Assembly: GCF_029873635.1 (NCBI RefSeq)
Contig: NC_080420.1
Coordinates: 28,883,032 to 28,947,031 of the forward strand
Length of the DNA: 64,000 nt
From: Malania oleifera
Taxonomy: Eukaryota; Streptophyta; Magnoliopsida; Santalales; Ximeniaceae
Direction of reading: 5' to 3'
Below are positions 58,901 to 64,000 of the stretch, one piece after another (positions within the stretch are counted from its first letter, which is position 1; every line of letters begins with the position of its first letter). The notes under the pieces were generated by a model. The model had not been told where the DNA came from and did not search any database. It saw only the letters and a program-made list of their open reading frames with translations. The position numbers and the translations under genes are program-made.

Positions 58901-59646
58901 GAAGCTTGTGGGGAAAAATTCAGGATGTTCTTAAATTAGAGAAATGATGGAAAAGGTATTTTTATTAATATTAAATGTGCTTGCTCCCACAAGTTCAATT
59001 CAAACTTTATTCAGTCTATTCGTGTTGAACAGAGTTAAATCTGGAAATTCTAAAATATTTCCTAAAAAATTGATCAGTGCAGACACAGTTACAGCAGCGC
59101 AAGCATCAACTGAGGACACTGAACCCAGAAAACAACAGGAACAAGAGGATCATGATGCTGGAGGGACAGTGCAAGCTCGAAACATGGACTCTGCTGTGCC
59201 ATCAGCAGGAGTTGCTAATGAAAATGGCAGAAAAATGAAATCGAAGCAGGTTTCAACATTAAAAAAGGTTGAATTTCAAGAATTTTCACCTGATAGGATT
59301 GTTCAGGTATTGCTCCTTCTCTCTAAGATGTGCGATTGTTCTTGAACCTTGTTTGGCCTGATTTTTTACCCATATTTCTAATGTACGTGTTTGTATAATT
59401 TTTGTTGTCATGCAGGTTGAAAGGAAGGTTAAGATTGATGAGGTTGGTGGTTCAGCTAGGTTGGTAAAAGATGCAGAGTTGAGTGAGGAAATGAGTGGGA
59501 CACCTGAAAATGTCAACAGAGATGAGAATGGAAGCACATTTCTCGAGGATGACGATGGTGATGACGATGACGATGATGATGGTGAAACAAGGAATCCTGG
59601 TGAAGCTTCAATAGGAAAGAAGATTTGGACTTTTTTCACAACCTGA
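33032..59646 (+). CDS. CRWN1: CRWN1/NMCP1 nuclear lamina-like coiled-coil protein, eight exons
   Basis: This is a plant-specific lamin-like protein of the nuclear periphery, shaping nuclear size and chromatin organisation. Exons: 33032-33358, 39159-39368, 54019-54272, 54394-54664, 54739-54822, 55107-57241, 59078-59306, 59416-59646. All junctions are GT-AG and in frame (3741 nt, 1246 aa), close to CRWN1-type lengths. Features: the N-terminal [20 protein letters not shown] motif with SLTPR, a possible CDK site; a long coiled coil at about 100-800; a Cys motif CKNCGEF; basic clusters KRQR and GRRKRRQT as candidate nuclear signals; RYNLRRHK; an acidic Asp run; and terminal WTFFTT, the conserved C-terminal box. 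Introns 1 (5.8 kb) and 2 (14.65 kb) are swollen by transposons. The start was chosen for the conserved MFTPQR; an in-frame upstream ATG at 32852 has no family support. Confidence 0.95.
35108..35493 (-). repeat. Degenerate LTR-like fragment, GAAGAA-rich
   Basis: Starts TGATGTAGAACAAG and runs through GAAGAAGAAG-rich DNA into AT-rich sequence with CTACTAACTAAAC. The order and composition resemble the LTR-derived block at 39614-40298. The right boundary was not found. Confidence 0.35.
35494..35656 (-). mobile_element. Au-like tRNA-derived SINE
   Basis: On the minus strand it starts GAGAGGCCGTGCCTTGGTGC, has TGGTGCAATGGCAAG (A-box-like) and GGGTTCAAGAC (B box), and ends GGGAGCCTTGTGCACTAGGT then ATGGCCT, the typical Au SINE tail. 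A perfect 16-bp duplication, CCCTAAAGTACTTAAA, flanks it at 35478-35493 and 35657-35672. Confidence 0.9.
36537..36568. repeat. (CA)n microsatellite next to C-run and A-run
   Basis: About 16 CA units, preceded by a 12-C run (36511-36522) and a 10-A run. Confidence 0.92.
36642..37180. repeat. Tandem duplication, 264-bp unit x2
   Basis: The unit begins ATATTTGTGAGAGAAGAA at 36642 and again at 36906. Both copies carry GCAAAGCATGCAATGGTGTG, GAGGGCTTCCTGCTGCTGGG and CCCCACCCCCATTAATTTAC, with about 10 percent difference and small indels. It is non-coding. Confidence 0.92.
39159..39368 (+). CDS. CRWN1: CRWN1 exon 2
   Basis: 70 codons, residues 110-179, from [18 protein letters not shown] to EKQCVAD, phase 0 at both ends. 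The acceptor is TTTTTTTGTGCAG and the donor GTATGC. It encodes one of the most conserved parts of the family's coiled coil. Confidence 0.95.
39614..40298 (-). repeat. LTR-derived block with target duplication CATTC
   Basis: The left end is TGATGCAGGAC and the right end GTCCTACATCA. CATTC flanks it exactly (39609-39613, 40299-40303). On the minus strand, TTATAAATAGTGCATG (about 40058) is a TATA-type box. An internal CTGCATCA followed by TTTGGTATCAAAGC (39880 down to 39860) looks like an LTR end plus an initiator-Met primer site. So it is a very small or internally deleted element (TRIM-like) rather than a simple solo LTR. There is no coding sequence. Confidence 0.65.
40827..40850. repeat. (AT)n microsatellite
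   Basis: Twelve AT units. Confidence 0.9.
44677..45243. mobile_element. hAT-type MITE (567 bp)
   Basis: Terminal inverted repeats are TAGGGTTGCAAACAAGC and its near inverse ending TTTGCAGTCCTA. A perfect 8-bp target duplication, ATTTTGGT, lies at 44669-44676 and 45244-45251. The interior is rich in GAGCTCGAGCTTGAGC-like words with no coding capacity. Joining the flanks restores continuous LINE similarity. Confidence 0.92.
45575..45945. mobile_element. Probable insertion inside the LINE relic
   Basis: LINE similarity stops after VIVNGKPK (about 45565) and resumes at LRGVHQGD (45948). The AT-rich DNA between has related ends: CTGACTGGTTTGATG left, and CAGTTTGACTGG / GGTTCAACCATTT right. AGCAATG (45572-45578) and AGCATTG (45950-45956) could be a decayed target duplication. 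The class is unknown. Confidence 0.45.
46690..47118. repeat. Inverted-repeat element, arms of about 75 bp
   Basis: The left arm contains CATCCTGGAGACTTGGACCA and GGAGGCCTTATGATACATTC. The right arm (47118 down to 47040) is the near inverse, CATCATGGAGACTTCGACCA and GGAGGCCTTGCATATCATTC. The 270-bp centre is AT-rich with a G-run. The element interrupts the LINE C-terminus. Confidence 0.7.
47149..47386. mobile_element. MITE-like element
   Basis: The left end is GGGCTAGTTTGGATCAAGGA; the right end is the inverse of CATGTTTGGTTATCAAGGA. The interior is AT-rich and non-coding. It lies between the inverted-repeat element and the last LINE fragment. No target duplication was resolved. Confidence 0.5.
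48358..48526 (-). repeat. Copia 3' LTR
   Basis: Plus-strand start TGTTAAGATTTGATTAAAAT, end CCTCTAACA. It pairs with 53420-53579. Confidence 0.93.
48527..48541 (-). other. Copia polypurine tract
   Basis: The minus strand reads AGCTTGAGGGGGAG immediately before the 3' LTR, the plus-strand primer site. Confidence 0.85.
48545..49010 (-). pseudogene. Copia RNase H C-terminal region
   Basis: In broken minus-strand frames: a TDANW-like segment, then RSTTGY near 48950, [20 protein letters not shown] and [13 protein letters not shown] (about 48784-48690). The last are highly diagnostic of copia RNase [16 protein letters not shown] follows at about 48640-48590. Confidence 0.8.
49011..49532 (-). pseudogene. 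Copia reverse transcriptase, palm and thumb
   Basis: The frame has [14 protein letters not shown] (catalytic YVDD), [53 protein letters not shown] and [14 protein letters not shown], the standard copia RT series. It is the longest intact copia frame here. The upstream half of RT (about 49560-50380) is broken into short pieces. Confidence 0.88.
50384..50725 (-). pseudogene. Copia integrase C-terminal region
   Basis: Residues [24 protein letters not shown] and [20 protein letters not shown] match the segment after the integrase core (PKxFWxxAxxTAxYLINRxPS, then FGCxxFVH). The frame then loses sense before RT. Confidence 0.82.
50795..51109 (-). pseudogene. Copia integrase core
   Basis: The frame holds [20 protein letters not shown] and [16 protein letters not shown] (second catalytic Asp), ending SSCAHTPQ just before the third motif. 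The first Asp block (normally DxWGP) reads FRCLGPSR, so that Asp is missing or out of frame. Confidence 0.85.
51118..51394 (-). pseudogene. Copia pre-integrase zinc-binding region
   Basis: The sequence shows [13 protein letters not shown] in one frame (51394-51194) and [12 protein letters not shown] in the overlapping one (51339-51118). Together they supply the H-H-C-C GAG-pre-integrase pattern split by a frameshift near 51200-51210. Confidence 0.8.
51496..51828 (-). pseudogene. Copia aspartic protease
   Basis: [20 protein letters not shown] corresponds to the copia protease active site (WxxDSGAxxHMTG). The catalytic Asp is replaced by Asn and Gly by Thr, so the enzyme would be dead even if the frame were open. 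Confidence 0.8.
51908..52697 (-). pseudogene. Copia gag
   Basis: Two frames (52697-52344 and 52292-51966) cover gag: [40 protein letters not shown], then [37 protein letters not shown] zinc-knuckle start CTHC lies near 51925. A stop near 52340 separates the halves. Confidence 0.85.
53400..53419 (-). other. Copia primer binding site (degenerate)
   Basis: Minus-strand TGGTAACAGTGTGTGATCC follows the 5' LTR. It matches the initiator-Met site TGGTATCAGAGC at 9 of 12 positions. Confidence 0.55.
53420..53579 (-). repeat. Copia 5' LTR
   Basis: 160 bp aligned to 48358-48526, with TGTTAAG and CTCTAACA at the plus-strand ends. The differences include TCTTCATATAT for TCTTCCTCTAT and a missing 9-bp segment (TAACTCTCA region). 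Confidence 0.93.
53810..53920. repeat. Tandem duplication, 56-bp unit x2
   Basis: The unit AAAGTCACCTTGGTTTATTG...TTATAATCTGCAT at 53810 recurs at 53866 with two changes. It ends 98 bp before the exon 3 acceptor of CRWN1. Confidence 0.93.
54019..54272 (+). CDS. CRWN1: CRWN1 exon 3
   Basis: Residues 180-264, [20 protein letters not shown] to RRECLSLNA, ending in phase 2 before GTATGC. It lies beyond the 14.65-kb intron 2; the acceptor is TTTCTGTAG. Confidence 0.93.
54394..54664 (+). CDS. CRWN1: CRWN1 exon 4
   Basis: Residues 264-354. In the spliced frame it gives [40 protein letters not shown] and continuing heptad-rich sequence to VAVKER. The unspliced frame at 54381-54593 is a different phase and is not coding. 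The donor is GTCAGT, weaker than consensus. Confidence 0.92.
54739..54822 (+). CDS. CRWN1: CRWN1 exon 5
   Basis: 28 codons, [20 protein letters not shown] then EKLIARER, phase 0 both sides. The acceptor is CCCTTGCAG and the donor GTGAGT. Confidence 0.92.
55107..57241 (+). CDS. CRWN1: CRWN1 exon 6 (main coiled coil)
   Basis: Residues 383-1094. It starts [15 protein letters not shown] after acceptor TATACCAG. The first 430 residues are an almost unbroken coiled coil ([24 protein letters not shown] heptads). The CKNCGEF segment, a Ser/Pro/acidic linker, basic nuclear-signal candidates and RYNLRRHK follow. Splicing at GTGAGT (57242) leaves two bases of a codon. Reading through instead would stop one codon later (ATG TGA), so an unspliced or alternative transcript would make a 1095-residue protein lacking the tail. 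Confidence 0.95.
57524..57744. mobile_element. Small MITE with perfect 17-bp inverted ends
   Basis: AGACTTGCAAGGAATGG (57524-57540) and its exact inverse (57728-57744) bound about 190 bp of non-coding DNA in CRWN1 intron 6. The outer flanks are A-rich/T-rich, so no target duplication can be set. Confidence 0.6.
58510..58828. mobile_element. Fold-back element, two arms of about 150 bp
   Basis: The left arm opens GGCATAAGACACCGACTTCC; the inverse of the right arm opens GGGCAAAAGACATTCCCTTC. Both continue with CCCTGAGATTTG, CCTCCCTTGAGG and AAAAAGACACAAAC in the same order. Each arm is itself built of about 31-bp sub-repeats. ATTTTTTTT flanks both sides, compatible with a 9-bp target duplication (Mutator-like). 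It lies in CRWN1 intron 6, 250 bp before exon 7, and RNA from it would form a long hairpin. Confidence 0.8.
59078..59306 (+). CDS. CRWN1: CRWN1 exon 7
   Basis: The acceptor TTGATCAG|TGCAG is chosen because it alone keeps frame with the split codon (AT+T, Ile). It encodes [20 protein letters not shown] to EFSPDRIVQ, a variable acidic/Gln-rich tail. The donor is GTATTG, weak. Confidence 0.88.
59416..59646 (+). CDS. CRWN1: CRWN1 exon 8 and stop
   Basis: 76 codons plus [15 protein letters not shown], an 11-residue acidic run (Asp with one Gly) near residue 1216-1226, then [15 protein letters not shown]. The terminal hydrophobic box after an acidic stretch is the hallmark C-terminus of this family. 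Confidence 0.95.
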   Translation, partial: VERKVKIDEVGGSARLVKDAELSEEMSGTPENVNRDENGSTFLEDDDGDDDDDDDGETRNPGEASIGKKIWTFFTT

Positions 59647-60182
59647 TCACTGCATTTTTAAGGGCTAGCTGTTTTAAGCTCTCTGTGTACTATGTATTAC
59701 CATGTGGAAAATAGCTAGGAAATTCATGCTTCAGATTTTTCCTCACCTCTTGTTTTTTTTTTTTTGGGTTTTCTTGAAGAAAATAATTAGGTCTGCGGAT
59801 TGCGAGCTTGGGGGATTTGGGGTTTGTGGGGGATAGGTTGTTGGTGGTTGGTTTGGCAATGTATGTACTATTAATCAAATGGGCATTTAATGCACAGTCA
59901 TCTTGTTAATTTTTTCTCGGCCATTGGTAGCACTAGGTGTATTGTATCCCTTCTGTTACCTTGAATAAGTGCTTTGAGCTCCAAATTGTTTCAGTGCCAA
60001 ATATGATTCATCCTGGCTATCCTTCAATTCACAATTCGGTATAATTTGATGTTTGTCTTATAATTTTTAATTTTATTTCACTCATAATTCAATTCATTCT
60101 ATCGGATCAAATATTGACTAAGGGTTTGGGTTTTGTTTGAGAAAAAGAATAGGGTAAAAAGCTTATTTTTGTTTTCTCCTCG
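59647..60182 (+). other. CRWN1 3' UTR and intergenic spacer
   Basis: T-rich sequence with a poly(T) at 59752-59764. Possible AATAAG polyadenylation words lie near 59963. No other gene is seen before the gypsy LTR. Confidence 0.5.
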
Positions 60183-60573
60183 TGTCACGGACCCCCAAAA
60201 TGGGACTCAAGTAAGGGCCGTGTGGCACTCGTTGAGAGCTCTCCCTCGACAAGTCAGCCAACTCTCACACGTTCAAGCCTGCAAGCACGAGCACCAGGTG
60301 AGTCTTAATACTCAAGGAAAACAAGGAACAATAGGATTTCACATGAGCAATATATTCTTATACACCGAATAAGACTATAACAATCAGAGACATCATAATC
60401 CAAGGCAACAGAACACCACAATGAAAAGAACTACTTGTATTATTCATCTACAAGAGAATTACCATACAAGCGATAACACAGATATTCATATATTCATTCT
60501 AAATCCCTGAAAAATACAATTATAGCAGTATCTCACTCCCCCATTTTCCCCATTACATTGTCACACCCTAACA
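60183..60573 (-). repeat. 3' LTR of the chromovirus
   Basis: Plus-strand ends are TGTCACGGACCCCC and ACACCCTAACA; on the minus strand it is TGTTAGGGTGTGACA...GGGGGTCCGTGACA. The outer flank is CCTCG (60178-60182), the expected target duplication half. Confidence 0.85.
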
Positions 60574-60594
60574 TCCTCCCCCACTCAATTTATC
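60574..60594 (-). other. Chromovirus polypurine tract
   Basis: The minus strand reads AATTGAGTGGGGGAGGA directly before the LTR. Confidence 0.85.
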
Positions 60595-60660
60595 GACGTC
60601 CTCGTCGATGTGTTGTAGACGGCCTTCTCACTCTTCTGATGTCGATGTAGATGTCGTTGA

Positions 60661-61572
60661 CTACGAATTTCTGAAATCTTCAATCTTCTGTATGGCATGC
60701 TGAAGGTTGTCTGCTGTTTCCCAACTATTCTCTTCTTCCCCCAGTCCTAACCACTGAACCAGAAATTGTTGTTGTTGACGACCTTCTAGATTGACGACTC
60801 TGTCTGCAATGATCTCTTGGACTTCTTTGGTGACAGGATGCCTTCTGGAAATTGTTGATCTCCTTAATTTTTGTCGATGCGGATCTGCTTCATCTGTGTG
60901 GAATGGCTTTAAATTGCTTACATGAAACACGGGATGAATTGGACGTCTGTGGCTTTTCATCCACTCGGGTTGCTCAAGCCGATAAGATGCATGTCCCACC
61001 TTTTCGATTACTCTGATTGGACCTTCGTAACGACGTAACAGCCTTTTATCCTTGCCACGAAGAAAGCGAAATGTCTCCGGCGGCACTTTTACAAGAACCA
61101 GATCTCCAGTTTCAAATTGTTGTGGTCGTCTTCCTTTGTCAGTCCATTTCTTCATGCGCTTGGATGCTTTTTCTAACTGAGCTCGGGCGACTTCGATGTT
61201 TTGCAACCAATTTTTCGTGAATTGGTAGGCTTTTGGGCAATTTCTTTTGTATGGACCATCCAGAGTGTGTGGAAGAGTCGGTTGTTGACCTGTCACAATC
61301 TCAAAAGGGCTTTTATTAGTTGCAGAAGATTTCATAGAGTTAAAACAGAATTGTGCCGTGTCTAGTAAAGTAACCCAATTCTTCTGATTGGAGTGAATAA
61401 AATGTTGCAAGTATTCTTCCAGCATCCCATTAAAACGTTCAGTTTGACCATCTGTCTGTGGGTGATAGCTCGTGGAAAGATTAAGGTTTGAACCCATCAA
61501 GCGAAAGAGTCCACCCCAAAATCCCCCCGTGAATCTAACATCCCTATCACTAATTAAGCTTTCTGGAACACC
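60661..61572 (-). pseudogene. Integrase C-terminal half and chromodomain
   Basis: This continues in the same frame after the TAG at 61573-61575: GVPESLISDRDVRFTGGFWG (second catalytic Asp), TSYHPQTDGQTERFNGMLEE (catalytic Glu), then the GPY/F-like segment LLRRYEGPIRVIEKVGHASY. The chromodomain is QQFLVQWLGLGEEENSWETA. It ends at a natural stop, KIEDFRNS, 88 bp before the LTR. Integrase inserts cDNA; the chromodomain targets chromatin. Confidence 0.92.
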
Positions 61573-63264
61573 CTAATATTTCACCACATGCTTGAAGAAT
61601 AACTGAGCTGTCTTCTCTGCTGAACACGGCTTCGAGACTGGTACGAAAGTTGCATACTTTGAGAACCGGTCAATCACCACCAAAATTGTGTCAAACTCCT
61701 CTACTTTTGGCAACGAGGAAATGAAATCCAAAGAGACACTCTCCCATGGCCTAGCAGGAACTAGCAATGGCTCCAATAAACCTGAGGTCTTCTTTCTTTC
61801 TACCTTGTCTTGTTGACAGATCAAGCACGTTTTAGTATAACTCATCACATCATCTTGCATATTTGGCCAATAGTACCCCTGTGTAATCAAAGCATGAGTT
61901 CTTCGCCATCCCGGATGACTAGCCCACAACGTATCATGACACTCTTTCAGTAAGGTTTTCCTCAAGTTTCCAGCTTTAGGCACATAGGCTCTCCTGCCTT
62001 TAGTCATTATCAGTCCATCTTCTACCCAGAATTGTCGTGTCTTCCCTTCGTCTATTAGTTTGCTTAGTGACTGCGCCTGCTGGTCTGTACTTAAATGTTC
62101 CTTGATAAGATTCTTCAAAGGTAGCGCCACCCTACTAGTTGATAGATGACTGATGATTTTCAATGCTGCCAATTCAGTTTTTCTACTTAAAGCGTTGGCC
62201 ACTTCATTCGTCTTTCCCACTTTATATTCAAAAGCAAAATCAAATTCAGCTAGCTTCTCCTGCCAACGGGCTTGTTTTGACGTTAGTCCAGGTTGTGACA
62301 AAAAATGAGTAATTGCTACATTATCGGTTTTTACCACAAATTTGGACCCCAAGAGATAGTGCCTCCACACCCGAAGACAGTGTACCACTGCGAGAAGCTC
62401 CTTTTCTTGTGCTGTATAGTTCCGTTCGGCACCCGACAATTTTCTACTTTCAAAAGCAACTGGATGCCCTTCCTGCAAGAGAACTCCCCCTAATGCAAAG
62501 TCTGAGGCATCTACTTGCACTTCAAACGGTTTTGTCACATCAGGAAAGATTAGCACAGGATCTCCTACAATCTTTTCCTTTAATTCAACAAATGCTGATT
62601 GACACTCTTCTGACCACCCCCATGGCACCCCATTCCTCAATAAATTCGATAACAATACAACTCTTCTAGAGTACCCCTCTATAAACTTTCGGTAGTAGTT
62701 GGCTAGACCCAAGAAAGATCGCAGTTCTCTAACGGATGTAGGTGCTCGCCACTCCTTGATAGTTTTTACTTTAGCTGAATCCATCCGAATCTGACCCTCC
62801 TCAATGATATGCCCCAAGAATTTAATATGCTTTTGAGCGAAAGCACACTTCTCCCCTTTTACATATAACTGATTTTCTTTGAGTTTTTGAAAAACCTTTC
62901 GAAGATGATCTTTATGTTCTTCTAAGGATGCGCTGAAAACCAGTATGTCATCAAGGTAAACAACCACAAACTGATCAAGGTAGTCCCGAAAAACCTGATT
63001 CATTAGAGAACAAAAGGTAGCGGGTGCATTTGTTAGCCCAAAAGGCATGACAAGGAATTCAAATGCTCCATACCGTGTGACACAAGTGGTCTGCGGTTCA
63101 TCTCCCTCAACAATGCGCACTTGATGATATCCCGACCTCAAGTCCAGTTTCGTGAAATATCTAGCTGTACTTAACTGGTCAAAAATATCAGCAATCAGTG
63201 GAATAGGATACTTGTTGCGCACGGTCACCTTATTAAGAGTCCGATAATCTATACACAAGCGCAA
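61573..63264 (-). pseudogene. Chromovirus RT, RNase H and integrase N-terminal half
   Basis: This is a 563-codon open stretch. RT: MRLCIDYRTLNKVTVRNKYP, FTKLDLRSGYHQVRI, FLVMPFGLTNAPATF, VVVYLDDILVFS (catalytic YLDD). RNase H: VQVDASDFALGGVLLQEG, YTAQEKELLAVVHCL, VVKTDNVAITHF, NEVANALSRK. Integrase: HDTLWASHPGWRRT...YWPNMQDDV...CLICQQDK (HHCC zinc finger) and VSLDFISSLP (first catalytic Asp). It ends at TAG, where Trp (TGG) is expected in KYWGVPE. Confidence 0.93.
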
Positions 63265-63273
63265 ACTACCATC

Positions 63274-63993
63274 TTATTTCTTCTGAAATAACACTGGGGT
63301 CCCAAAAGGTGCTTTTGAAGGCCGGATGAACCCTGCTGCAATAAGATCATTCAGTTGCCTTCTAAGTTCAGCTAACTCAGGAGGTGCCATTCGATAAGGG
63401 GCACGTGCTGGCTGCTTTACTCCTGGCAAAAGTTCAATTTCGTGGTCAATCTGTCGTCGAGGTGGTAAAACCCTGGGTAGCTGTTCCGGGATCACCTCCT
63501 TGAACTCTTCTAAAACTTCCTTAATCTCAAGTGGATATTTCCCTACTTCTGCATCTTCTGAGACTATTGGTAGAACCACGAAAGAAGATTCTCCCCTTTT
63601 TACTCCCTTTTTGAATTGGAGGGCTGAAAGCAACTTCCTTTCATCGAAACTGTTGTAGACTGCGGGGACCGCACAAGGTGCACTTCCCATTATCACAAGA
63701 CAATCCGCAGCTGGGATCGGCATTGAGCGTGTCACTTTAAGAAAATCCATCCCCAATACCACATCAAAGTCGTCAAGGGGTGCCACAGTGAAATCAACTG
63801 TTCCAGACCATGATCCCATTTGACATGCCACTTTAGGTACCACCCCCACCGTGGTTAATGCTGGAGAATTCACTGCTTTTATCTTGCCCACATCTTTGTC
63901 TACTTGCAATTCTAACCGTTGAGCTTCAGAATCAGCAATGAAATTATGGGTGGCCCCTGTATCAATCATGGCCCTGATTTTCTTTCCATTCAA
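63274..63993 (-). pseudogene. Chromovirus protease and RT N-terminus
   Basis: From IRAMIDTGATHNFIADSEAQ (aspartic protease DTG; FDVVLGMDFL follows) through LPPRRQIDHEIELLPGVKQP and PYRMAPPELAELRRQLNDLI to SKAPFGTPVLFQKK, the start of RT. It stops at TAA, where the family has Lys (KKKDGS), one base change away. The frame was probably open beyond 64000. Confidence 0.92.
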
Positions 63994-64000
63994 AAGTAGA

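Larger units (their letters stand above)
60183..64000 (-). mobile_element. Ty3-gypsy chromovirus, 3' half, continues past window
   Basis: The element has a 391-bp 3' LTR, a polypurine tract and, further right, a pol region in the order protease-RT-RNase H-integrase-chromodomain. Pol is one continuous frame interrupted only by TAA at 63274-63276 and TAG at 61573-61575. The 5' LTR and gag are beyond 64000. Domain order and the C-terminal chromodomain make it a chromovirus. The short LTR and RT sequence suggest a Galadriel- or Reina-like clade, unconfirmed. Confidence 0.93.

Overview
The window is nuclear DNA of a woody-type core eudicot, judged from large TE-filled introns, several plant retrotransposon clades, an Au-like SINE and an endogenous pararetrovirus. 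Species cannot be fixed from the sequence alone. There are two host genes. The first is the opening exon of a DECAPPING 5 (DCP5/LSM14-type) gene on the minus strand (12696-12840). The second is a complete eight-exon CRWN1/NMCP1 nuclear-lamina-like gene on the plus strand (33032-59646, predicted 1246 aa). Nearly everything else is mobile DNA in several age layers.

Layout. 1-3680: 3' part of a plant L1-type LINE, plus strand, with a poly(A) end. 3700-8128: an internally deleted Ty3-gypsy chromodomain element with paired 1.4-kb LTRs and a perfect 5-bp target duplication, inserted 19 bp beyond the LINE tail. 8129 to about 10970: an older antisense LINE that both elements interrupted. 12031-12840: a MITE-like element and DCP5 exon 1. 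13750-15845: a large solo LTR. 16.0-19.1 kb: LTR-terminal homology and pyrimidine-rich DNA. 19.1-25.27 kb: a decayed caulimovirid-like pararetrovirus on the minus strand, split in its protease by a 2.26-kb LTR-like insertion (22205-24464). 25.27-30.96 kb: three more LTR-type blocks in mixed orientation.

CRWN1 fills the centre. Intron 1 (5.8 kb) holds an Au-like SINE with 16-bp target duplications and a 264-bp tandem duplication. Intron 2 (14.65 kb) holds an LTR-derived block, a full-length LINE relic itself carrying a hAT MITE and other insertions, and a complete but decayed Ty1-copia element (48358-53579). Intron 6 holds two inverted-repeat elements. The splice sites of all eight exons join in frame, so the gene appears intact despite its introns.

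60183 to the window end is the 3' portion of a minus-strand Ty3-gypsy chromovirus. Its polyprotein is one reading frame broken by only two nonsense codons, so it is among the youngest elements here. The element runs off the right edge. No previously undescribed cellular system is evident. The most informative material is the nesting order, exact target duplications, the fold-back element in CRWN1 intron 6 and the broken endogenous virus.
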